From contig NZ_JAUSLW010000166.1 of the NCBI RefSeq assembly GCF_030645195.1, positions 1 to 55,680 of the forward strand: a stretch of 55,680 bases of DNA. The letters run 5' to 3'. The notes beneath the pieces are model-generated. The model was given only the letters and a program-made list of their open reading frames with translations. It ran no database searches and was not told the origin of the DNA. Position numbers and translations under genes: made by a program. The DNA is from Phenylobacterium sp. Its GTDB lineage: Bacteria; Pseudomonadota; Alphaproteobacteria; Caulobacterales; Caulobacteraceae. Positions 49,585 through 55,680 of this stretch are shown piece by piece. Positions within the stretch are counted from its first letter, which is position 1. Every line of letters starts with the position of its first letter.

Positions 49585-50450
49585 GCCTCGTTCGGAATCG
49601 CCGACAGGGCCTCTTCCAGTTCCAGGAAGCTGGGCTGGGCGCCTGAGGGGACGCTGCCGCGGCCGATCTCCACTGAGATCTGGGCGGCGTTGCCGTGCAG
49701 GTGGGCCACCAGGACCGACTGGATGATGCGGTAGTAGGAGGCTTCCTCCTCGACGATCTCTTTCAGGCGGGTCGCGAAGGGACCCACCAGGCCATAGGCC
49801 AGGAACACGCCCAGGAAGGTGCCCACCAGGGCGCCGCCGATCATCTCGCCCAGGATCTCCGGGGGCTCGGTGATGGCGCCCATGGTCTTGATGACGCCGA
49901 GCACGGCGGCGACGATGCCCAGCGCCGGGAGGGCGTCGGCCAGGCTCTGCAGGGCGCCGGCGGGCGCCAGGGATTCGTGGTGGTGCTTCTCCAGCTGCTT
50001 TTCCATGGCGTCCTCGACCTGGTGCGGGTCCTCGAGGTTCATGGTCATCATCCGCAGGGTGTCGCAGATGAAGTCGACGGCGAAGTGGTCCTTGGTCACC
50101 CTCGGGAAGCGCGAGAAGATCGAGGAGTCCTTGGGGTTCTCGATGTGGCTCTCCAGGGCGATGACGCCCTTGGACTTCATGGTCTTGGTCAGCAGGAAGA
50201 GCAGGGACAACAGGTCGCGATAGTCCGAGGCCTTCCACTTGGGGCCCTTGAACACCTTGGCCAGGCCCGAGCCCGAGCCCTTCACCACCGTCATGGAGTT
50301 GGAGATGAGGAAGCTGGCGACGCCCGCGCCGCCGATGGCCATCATCTCGTGGGGCGCGGCGTGCAGGATGACGCCCATGTTGCCGCCGGACATGATGTAG
50401 CTGCCGAACACCAGGCCGAAGAGCAGCACGATGCCGATGATCTGAAACAT
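49581..50450 (-). CDS. motA: Flagellar motor stator protein MotA
   Basis: Inner-membrane stator subunit that with MotB conducts protons and drives flagellar rotation. 289 residues, four spans. The N-terminal MFQIIGIVLLFGLVFGSYIM, GVILHAAPHEMMAIGGAGVA, the cytoplasmic loop with charged residues, and the two C-terminal spans with ALPALGIVAAVLGVIKTM and IGGALVGTFLGVFLAYGLVG are diagnostic. motB is not adjacent, which is also so in Caulobacter. It appears to be transcribed alone. Confidence 0.95.
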   Translation of the reverse strand: MFQIIGIVLLFGLVFGSYIMSGGNMGVILHAAPHEMMAIGGAGVASFLISNSMTVVKGSGSGLAKVFKGPKWKASDYRDLLSLLFLLTKTMKSKGVIALESHIENPKDSSIFSRFPRVTKDHFAVDFICDTLRMMTMNLEDPHQVEDAMEKQLEKHHHESLAPAGALQSLADALPALGIVAAVLGVIKTMGAITEPPEILGEMIGGALVGTFLGVFLAYGLVGPFATRLKEIVEEEASYYRIIQSVLVAHLHGNAAQISVEIGRGSVPSGAQPSFLELEEALSAIPNEA

Positions 50451-50559
50451 GCGAGGCGAGTCCTAGGGCGCGATAGGCCGGAGCATCCCTGTTAATGCTT
50501 AATGCCCGGTGAGGATTTATGGGGTTTCGCGCTCCGTCGGCGCGGCTTAACAGCCAACC

Positions 50560-51891
50560 ATGCTCCAGTCAGCGCCGACCCCCGTGAGCCTGCCCAAGTC
50601 ATCGTTCGCGATCATATTCGGGGTCTCCCTGGTGACGGCCATGGGCAATACCGGGATGATCTCGGTGCTGCCGGCCATCGGCCGATCCATCGGCATTCCC
50701 GACTATCTGGTGGCCGGGGTCTTCTCGCTTTCGGCCCTGCTGTGGGCGGGTTCCTCTCCCTATTGGGCGCGTGCGTCGGACCGATACGGTCGCAAGCCGC
50801 TGATGCTGGTGGGCCTGACCGGCTTCGCCGTCTCCATGGCCGCCTGCGCCGTGGTGGTCGGCGCGGGCCTGCATCACCTGGCGACGCCCATGGTGATCTT
50901 CGGTTTCTTCCTGCTGGCGCGGGCCCTGTTCGGGCTGTTCGGCGCGGCCTCCAATCCCGCCACCCAGGCCTATGTGGCCGAGCACACCCCGGTGGAGGAG
51001 CGCACCACAGCCATGTCCAGCCTGGCCGGCGCCTTCGGCCTGGGGACGGTGATCGGGCCCTTCCTGGCGCCGCTGTTCATCATCCCCTTCCTCGGCATCG
51101 GTCTGGCCGGGCCGATGATGATCTTCTCGCTGATCGCGCTCTCCATGCTGGTGGTGGTCTGGAAGCTGCTGCCGGAGAGCAGCCACATGCCGGTCCAGCC
51201 GGTGAAGATGGCGCCGACCATGGACGCCAAGGCCGACGCGGCGGGCAAGGAGACGCCGATGTGGCGCGACCCGCGCCTGACGCCCTTCCTGATCTACGGC
51301 TTCGTCGTCGCGGTCTGCCAGACCGCCCAGGGCCAGACCCTGGGTTTCCTGATCATCGACAAGCTCGGCATGTCGCCCATGCAGGCGCAGGGGTTCATCG
51401 CCATCGCCATGATGTTCGGGGCGGTGGCGGGGCTGCTGGCCCAATGGGGCATCATTCGCATGTTCGAGATGACCCCGCGCCAGCTCCTGCGTTGGGGCGT
51501 GGGGGTGGCGGCCCTGGGCAATCTGATCGTCGCCTTCCAGCCGACCTATGCCGCCGTGGTGGCGGGCTACGCCATCTCAAGCCTGGGGTTCGGCCTGGCG
51601 CGGCCGGGGTTCACGGCCGGCTCGTCCCTCGCCGTGGGCATGCACGAACAGGCCCGCGCCGCCGGCGCCATCGCCGCGGTGAACGGGGTGAACGTGGTCC
51701 TGGCCCCGCTGTTCGTGCTGCTCTACGAGAAGGTCCACGCCGCGCCCTTCGTGCTCAACATGGTCATGATGCTGGCCATGCTGGTCTACGCCTTCCGCAA
51801 CAGCCAGCTGGCCAACGCCGACCCCAAGCCGGCGACCCAGGCCGACTCGGCCATGGCCACCCTGGAGAAGAGCGACGAGGGCTCGCTCTGA
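50560..51891 (+). CDS. MFS transporter
   Basis: Major facilitator superfamily transporter of 443 residues, twelve predicted spans. The loop between spans 2 and 3 is WARASDRYGRKPLMLVGLTG, the classical G-x-x-x-D-R/K-x-G-R-R/K motif. FGAASNPATQAYVAEHTPVE is the span 4-5 region with the drug-efflux-like pattern, suggesting an exporter. Substrate unknown. It is divergent from motA and convergent with the lytic transglycosylase gene. Confidence 0.85.
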   Translation: MLQSAPTPVSLPKSSFAIIFGVSLVTAMGNTGMISVLPAIGRSIGIPDYLVAGVFSLSALLWAGSSPYWARASDRYGRKPLMLVGLTGFAVSMAACAVVVGAGLHHLATPMVIFGFFLLARALFGLFGAASNPATQAYVAEHTPVEERTTAMSSLAGAFGLGTVIGPFLAPLFIIPFLGIGLAGPMMIFSLIALSMLVVVWKLLPESSHMPVQPVKMAPTMDAKADAAGKETPMWRDPRLTPFLIYGFVVAVCQTAQGQTLGFLIIDKLGMSPMQAQGFIAIAMMFGAVAGLLAQWGIIRMFEMTPRQLLRWGVGVAALGNLIVAFQPTYAAVVAGYAISSLGFGLARPGFTAGSSLAVGMHEQARAAGAIAAVNGVNVVLAPLFVLLYEKVHAAPFVLNMVMMLAMLVYAFRNSQLANADPKPATQADSAMATLEKSDEGSL

Positions 51892-51901
51892 AGCTCAGCC
51901 C

Positions 51902-53179
51902 CTAGAGGATGTTGGCCTCGGCCTTCAGGCGGCTGACCATGTCCAGGGACAGGTAGCCGTCGGCTGTCAGGCCGCGGGACTTCTGCCAGTTGCGCAGGGC
52001 CGTGCGCGTGTTGACCCCCACCACGCCGTCGGGCTGGCCGGGATCGAAGCCGAGTTGGGCCAGCGCCCGCTGGGTGACGATGCGGTCGCCGAGCGACAGC
52101 GCACTCTCATAGGGCCAGGCCTTCACCAGGGGCCCCATGCCGCCGAAGCGGTCGGCCAGCAGGCCCACCCCGAGCGCATAGGTGGTGGCGTTGTTGTACT
52201 TGCGGATCACGAAGTGGTTCGGGAACAGCAGGAAGCAGGGCCCCTGGGCGCCGGTCGGCGCGATCAGCATGGCCTTGGCGGTGAGGTCGGCCGTGGTCCA
52301 GGGCAGGCCATCGGCGCGGCGCACGCCGAGCTGGGCCCACCAGTCCGGCGTCTCGCGCGGGCCCTCGGTGAGGCTGTAGTCGAAGCCTGAGGGCAGGATC
52401 ACCTCGCGGGCCCAGCCCTGGCCGCGCTGCCAGCCGCCCCTGGCCAGCAGGTTGGCGGCCGAGGCCAGGGCGTCGGGGGCCGAGCCCCAGACGTCGCGGC
52501 GGCCGTCGCCGTCACCGTCCACGGCGGTGGCCAGGAAGCTGGTGGGGATGAACTGGGTCTGGCCCATGGCGCCGGCCCAGGAGCCGCGCAGGCGCTCGCG
52601 GGGGAACTCGCCCGAACCGATGATCCGCAGGGCGGCCATCAACTGATCCTCGGCGAAGGTCCGGCGGCGGCCCTGGGCGGCCAGGGTGGCCATGGAGCGG
52701 ACGACGTCGAAGTCCCCCATCACCGCCCCGAACCCGGTCTCCATGGCCCAGATGGCCATCAGGATGTCGCCGGGCACGCCGTAGCGCGTCTCGATCTCGT
52801 CCAGGGTTTGGGCCAGCGCGGGCTTGCGGCGGGCGGCGATGGCCACCCGGTCCTCGCTGACCACGCCCTTGATGTAGTCGCCGAAGGGCTTGGCGAATTC
52901 CGGCTGGCGGGTGTCGAGGCTGTTGACCCGCGGATCCGGCGTCAGGCCCGCCAGCTCGCGGTCCAGCAGGGCCGGCGGCAGGCCGGCCTTCACCGCGCGC
53001 ATGTAGAAGTCGCGGGCCCATTCGTCGAAGGTCATGTCGCCCGATTGGGTAGGCGGGGCCACCGGCGCCGGCTGCTGCGGCGTGGGGGCGGGCGGCAGGG
53101 GGCTGACCGTCGGCACCAGATTGGCCGACGGGTCGGCGCAACCGGCCAGGAGCAGGACGAGAAAACAGCGACGATCCAT
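51902..53179 (-). CDS. Lytic murein transglycosylase, MltB family
   Basis: Lipoprotein of 425 residues (signal peptide MDRRCFLVLLLAGC). It cleaves the glycan strand of peptidoglycan with formation of 1,6-anhydro-muramic ends. The SLT catalytic core has AIWAMETGFGAVMGDFDVVR with the catalytic glutamate, GSWAGAMGQTQFIPTSFLAT and DGDGDGRRDVWGSAPDALAS, all typical of MltB. A C-terminal peptidoglycan-binding domain (residues about 360-420, LGFDPGQPDGVVGVNTRTAL followed by RNWQKSRGLTADGYL) anchors it to the wall. A proline-rich linker follows the lipobox. Confidence 0.9.
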   Translation of the reverse strand: MDRRCFLVLLLAGCADPSANLVPTVSPLPPAPTPQQPAPVAPPTQSGDMTFDEWARDFYMRAVKAGLPPALLDRELAGLTPDPRVNSLDTRQPEFAKPFGDYIKGVVSEDRVAIAARRKPALAQTLDEIETRYGVPGDILMAIWAMETGFGAVMGDFDVVRSMATLAAQGRRRTFAEDQLMAALRIIGSGEFPRERLRGSWAGAMGQTQFIPTSFLATAVDGDGDGRRDVWGSAPDALASAANLLARGGWQRGQGWAREVILPSGFDYSLTEGPRETPDWWAQLGVRRADGLPWTTADLTAKAMLIAPTGAQGPCFLLFPNHFVIRKYNNATTYALGVGLLADRFGGMGPLVKAWPYESALSLGDRIVTQRALAQLGFDPGQPDGVVGVNTRTALRNWQKSRGLTADGYLSLDMVSRLKAEANIL

Positions 53180-53267
53180 CGGGGCAACCTAGCGGTGACC
53201 GGGTCGCCTGCTCAATCACAAGCCCGTCAGGGGCGAGCGGCGGCTCGTCTGGCGCGGGCGAGCGGGA

Positions 53268-53894
53268 TCAGGCCGCGAAGCTGAGGCGCAGGGTCATCAG
53301 GCTGGTCTCGCGGATCGGGGCCAGGTCCATCAGGGGGTCCAGCAGCAGTTGCATGGACAGGCCAAACAGCAGGGCGCCGGTGATCAGGGCCGCGGCGTCG
53401 GCGTCGATGCCGGCCCGCACCGCGCCTTCGGCCTGGCCGCGCAGGAAGAAGGACTCCAGGGCCTGCTCCACCTGCTTGTGAGCGGCGGCGAAGGGCGCGC
53501 GCAGCTCCGAGACATCGGCCACGGCGGCGGCCAGGACCACGAAATAGGCCCGAAGTTCGCCGTCGCGGTCCAGGGCGGCCAGGAAGACGTCGACATAGGC
53601 CAGCACCGCCTCCAGGCCGTTCAGCTCGTCGACGCGCCGGTCCTCCAGCAGGCCCCCCAGGCGGCCTTGCAGATCGGCGATCAGGGCCTCGATCAGGCCT
53701 CGTTTGGAGCCGAACCTCTGGGTGACCAGGCCGCGGCTGTAGCCGGCGCGGGCGCCGATGTTCTCGAAGGTGGCCGCGCCCATGCCGCGCTCCACCACCA
53801 GCTCGGCGGCGGCGGCCAGCAGCCGGCGTTCGGATTCGTCGCGCCGCTGCGCCTGACTCCGACGCGTTTTGACCTTCGTCAATGTCGTGACCAT
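53268..53894 (-). CDS. TetR-family regulator
   Basis: Regulator of 208 residues. The HTH is TFENIGARAGYSRGLVTQRF followed by GSKRGLIEALIADL. A basic start (MVTTLTKVKTRRSQAQRRDE) precedes it. The ligand domain is helical and ends LAPIRETSLMTLRLSFAA. The start at 53894 is preferred; the upstream in-frame region crosses the promoter palindrome. It is divergent from the P450 gene with 89 bp between, so it very likely controls the P450-rubredoxin pair and itself. Confidence 0.85.
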   Translation of the reverse strand: MVTTLTKVKTRRSQAQRRDESERRLLAAAAELVVERGMGAATFENIGARAGYSRGLVTQRFGSKRGLIEALIADLQGRLGGLLEDRRVDELNGLEAVLAYVDVFLAALDRDGELRAYFVVLAAAVADVSELRAPFAAAHKQVEQALESFFLRGQAEGAVRAGIDADAAALITGALLFGLSMQLLLDPLMDLAPIRETSLMTLRLSFAA

Positions 53895-53910
53895 GTTGCG
53901 AATTCTAGAA

Positions 53911-53925
53911 AGTTGTTGGACAACT
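53911..53925. promoter_or_regulatory. Probable TetR operator between regulator and P450 gene
   Basis: AGTTGT and ACAACT form a perfect 6-bp palindrome with a TGG centre, in the short AT-rich part of the divergent spacer. It is 17 bp from the TetR start and 59 bp from the P450 start. Confidence 0.55.
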
Positions 53926-53983
53926 AACAAGTGGGCCGCGCTTGATCGTGGCCGCTCCAAGACAAGCAAGGCCGGAAACGCGC

Positions 53984-55258
53984 ATGACCATCCCCTCCGA
54001 CATCGCCCAGACCATTATCGACCCCCGCGCCTATGCGGACGGCAAGCGGGTGGACGACGCCTTCGCCTGGCTGCGCAAGGAGGCGCCCCTGGAGCAGGCC
54101 CAGCCCGAGGGGTTCGATCCCTTCTGGGTGGTGACGCGCCATGCCGACATCCTGGAGGTCGAGCGCCAGAACGAGCTGTTCCACAATGGCGACCGATCCA
54201 CCGTCCTGACCACCATCGACGCCGACAAGAAGGTCCGCGAGATGATGGGGGGCAGCCCGCACCTGGTCCGCTCCCTGGTGCAGATGGACAACCCCGACCA
54301 CATGGCCTACCGGCGCCTGACCCAGGGCTCCTTCGTGCCGCAGAGCCTGCGCCCCCTGGAGGCGCGGATTCGCGAGATCGCCCGGGGCTTCGTCGACCGC
54401 ATGGCGGCGCACGGCAGCCAGTGCGATTTCGCCCGCGACGTGGCCTTCCTCTATCCGCTGCACGTGATCATGGAGGTGATCGGCGTGCCGGAATCCGACG
54501 AGCCGCGGATGCTGAAGCTGACCCAGGAACTGTTCGGCAGCGCCGACCCCGAGCTGAACCGGACGGGCGACACAGCTCAGACCACCGACGAAGGCGTCGA
54601 CACCATCCAGTCGGTGGTGATGGACTTCATGCTCTATTTCAACGCCATCACCGAGGACCGGCGGATCAATCCCCGCAACGACCTGGCCAGCGTGATCGCC
54701 AACGGCACGGTCAACGGCCAGCCGCTCGGCCACCTGGAGGCCATGAGCTACTATATCATCGCCGCCACCGCCGGCCATGACACCACCTCGTCCACCACCG
54801 CCGGGGCCCTGTGGGCGCTCGCCGAGAACCCCGAGCAGTTCGCCAAGGTCAAGGCTGACCCGACCCTGATCCCCGGCCTGATCGAGGAGTCGATCCGCTG
54901 GGTGACGCCGGTGAAGCACTTCATGCGCACGGCCACCGCCGACGCCGAGCTGGCGGGCCAGAAGATCGCCAAGGGCGACTGGATGATGCTGTCCTATCCC
55001 TCCGGCAACCGCGACGAGGCGGTGTTCGCCGACCCCTTCAAGTTCAACGTCGAGCGCACCCCCAACAAGCACGTGGCCTTCGGCTACGGCGCCCATGTCT
55101 GCCTGGGCCAGCACCTGGCGCGGATGGAGATGCGGGTCCTTTGGGAAGAGCTGTTCGCTCGACTGGAGTCGGTCGAACTGGACGGGACGCCGCGCAACAT
55201 GTCGGCCAGCTTCGTCTGCGGGCCCAAGTCGGTCCCGATCCGCTTCAAGATGCATTGA
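53984..55258 (+). CDS. Cytochrome P450
   Basis: Soluble bacterial P450 of 424 residues. The I-helix oxygen-binding motif is AGHDTTSS (263-270), the K-helix ExxR is in EESIRW near residue 303, and the haem loop FGYGAHVCLG (366-375) carries the thiolate cysteine at 373. The start at 53984 is chosen because TIPSDIAQTIIDPRAYADGK fits the usual N-terminus. It is divergent from a TetR gene and followed eight bases later by a rubredoxin gene, so control by the TetR protein and use of rubredoxin as an electron carrier are both inferred. The substrate is unknown; terpenoid, steroid or fatty-acid hydroxylation are options. Confidence 0.9.
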   Translation: MTIPSDIAQTIIDPRAYADGKRVDDAFAWLRKEAPLEQAQPEGFDPFWVVTRHADILEVERQNELFHNGDRSTVLTTIDADKKVREMMGGSPHLVRSLVQMDNPDHMAYRRLTQGSFVPQSLRPLEARIREIARGFVDRMAAHGSQCDFARDVAFLYPLHVIMEVIGVPESDEPRMLKLTQELFGSADPELNRTGDTAQTTDEGVDTIQSVVMDFMLYFNAITEDRRINPRNDLASVIANGTVNGQPLGHLEAMSYYIIAATAGHDTTSSTTAGALWALAENPEQFAKVKADPTLIPGLIEESIRWVTPVKHFMRTATADAELAGQKIAKGDWMMLSYPSGNRDEAVFADPFKFNVERTPNKHVAFGYGAHVCLGQHLARMEMRVLWEELFARLESVELDGTPRNMSASFVCGPKSVPIRFKMH

Positions 55259-55266
55259 GGCCGCCG

Positions 55267-55443
55267 GTGTCCGCCCCCTTCAAGACCTGGCAGTGCCGCA
55301 CCTGCGGCTACATCTATGAGGAAGAGTTCGGCGATCCCGGGGAGGGCCTGGCCCCGGGAACCCGCTGGGCCGACATCCCCGACACCTGGATCTGTCCCCT
55401 GTGCGGCACGGCCAAGGCCGAGTTCGACATGATCGAGCTGTAG
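55267..55443 (+). CDS. Rubredoxin
   Basis: Small iron-sulfur electron carrier, 58 residues. The two iron-binding pairs are WQCRTCGYIYEEEFGDPGEG and WICPLCGTAKAEF, the complete C-x-x-C-G-Y ... C-P-x-C-G pattern; the inner EGLAPGTRWADIPDTW is typical. The start is GTG at 55267 with GAGG overlapping the P450 stop, so it is translationally coupled to the P450. Rubredoxins usually serve alkane hydroxylases or stress enzymes; service to the P450 is inferred from position. Confidence 0.9.
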   Translation: MSAPFKTWQCRTCGYIYEEEFGDPGEGLAPGTRWADIPDTWICPLCGTAKAEFDMIEL

Positions 55444-55449
55444 AGACGA

Positions 55450-55478
55450 GCGGGCGGGGCGCGACAACGCCCGCCCGC
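55450..55478 (+). terminator. Terminator-like hairpin after rubredoxin
   Basis: GCGGGCGGGGCG pairs with CGCCCGCCCGC with one bulged base. No strong T-run follows, so termination may be partial. It separates rubredoxin from the rpmJ promoter. Confidence 0.5.
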
Positions 55479-55480
55479 CG

Positions 55481-55509
55481 TTGACTCGTCCGCCAGCGCC
55501 TCGTATATG
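55481..55509 (+). promoter_or_regulatory. Sigma70-type promoter of rpmJ
   Basis: TTGACT (55481-55486) and TATATG (55504-55509) with a 17-base spacer, 56 bp before the rpmJ start. Spacing and sequence are close to the housekeeping consensus. Confidence 0.65.
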
Positions 55510-55565
55510 CGCCGGCTCTTGTAGACACCCCCGGGCGAGAGCCTGGTCTTTAAGAAGATACGGTC

Positions 55566-55680
55566 ATGAAGGTTCGAAGCTCGCTCAAGTCGCTCAAGAC
55601 GCGTCACCGCGACTGCAAGCTCGTGCGCCGCAAGGGCGTCGTCTACATCATCAACAAGACCAACCCGCGCTTCAAAGCCA
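55566..55680 (+). CDS. rpmJ: 50S ribosomal protein L36, 3' end outside window
   Basis: Small zinc-less form of ribosomal protein L36. The visible 38 residues read [20 protein letters not shown] and [18 protein letters not shown], matching the type B L36 that lacks the full CxxC zinc motif; this type is normally 41 residues, so only about three codons and the stop are cut off. The good promoter upstream suggests it is expressed independently of the rubredoxin gene. Confidence 0.9.
   Translation, partial: MKVRSSLKSLKTRHRDCKLVRRKGVVYIINKTNPRFKA

Noticed and set aside
48481..50238. 585-codon minus-strand frame across purK and part of motA
   Set aside because: It lies opposite purK and in another frame of motA, both well-supported genes; no recognisable motif.
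1..55680. tRNA, rRNA, integrase, transposase or attachment sites
   Set aside because: No sequence with these features was recognised in the gaps, and base composition is even along the window.

Overview
This 55.7 kb window is high-GC alphaproteobacterial DNA. It looks like a Caulobacteraceae chromosome (Caulobacter/Phenylobacterium type), though the genus cannot be fixed from the sequence alone. The main reasons are TonB-dependent receptors in place of general porins, a TrcR-type (DUF1013) cell-cycle regulator, a motA without motB beside it, an ornithine decarboxylase next to a deoxyhypusine-synthase-like gene, and acyl-CoA, P450 and rubredoxin metabolism. No prophage, insertion sequence, CRISPR array, rRNA or tRNA was seen. 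Genes are tightly packed, many overlap by 4 bases, and several convergent pairs overlap at their stops.

Layout: 0-6.1 kb holds two tandem TonB-dependent receptors, the first cut by the window edge. 6.2-9.4 kb (minus strand) holds a DUF6491 protein, MnmC and two tandem alanine-rich lipoproteins. 9.6-14.0 kb holds an alpha/beta hydrolase, a hotdog thioesterase, a cytochrome b/molybdoenzyme pair and a PAP2 phosphatase. 14.1-15.3 kb is a three-gene DUF2089/membrane/SHOCT-like unit behind an AT-rich repeat-bearing promoter. 15.4-18.0 kb is a polyamine unit (ornithine decarboxylase then DHS-like protein) with a probable speF-type leader RNA.

18.2-27.7 kb reads as a phosphate/arsenate region: phnCDE, four PhoB-like half-sites in 22-bp register, a phosphate-selective-type porin, an unlinked pstS, arsR-arsC-acr3, then on the minus strand a PlcP-type phospholipase followed by an Agt-type glycosyltransferase. 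PlcP plus Agt is the known route for replacing phospholipid with glycolipid under phosphate starvation. Here the glycosyltransferase is fused in frame behind a TetR DNA-binding domain, with a perfect palindrome at its start codon.

27.9-43.4 kb holds a TetR regulator, a 48-residue membrane protein, a DUF885 peptidase, an APC permease, rmlB-rmlD-rmlA (no rmlC), a MATE transporter, a serine beta-lactamase-like hydrolase, acyl-CoA dehydrogenase, acyl-CoA synthetase, an FMN reductase and RibBX. 43.5-55.7 kb holds a probable 6S RNA, trcR, two DUF465 proteins, ubiX, a TIGR02444 protein, a diguanylate cyclase, purE-purK, motA, an MFS transporter, a lytic transglycosylase, TetR/P450/rubredoxin, and rpmJ cut by the window end.

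A family of palindromic intergenic repeats with CTAG ends (five copies, about 50-115 bp) lies against gene ends. In two cases it fills the whole gap between convergent genes and supplies both TAG stops. The most unusual items are the TetR-glycosyltransferase fusion, the phosphate/arsenate region, the DUF2089 unit and the repeat family.
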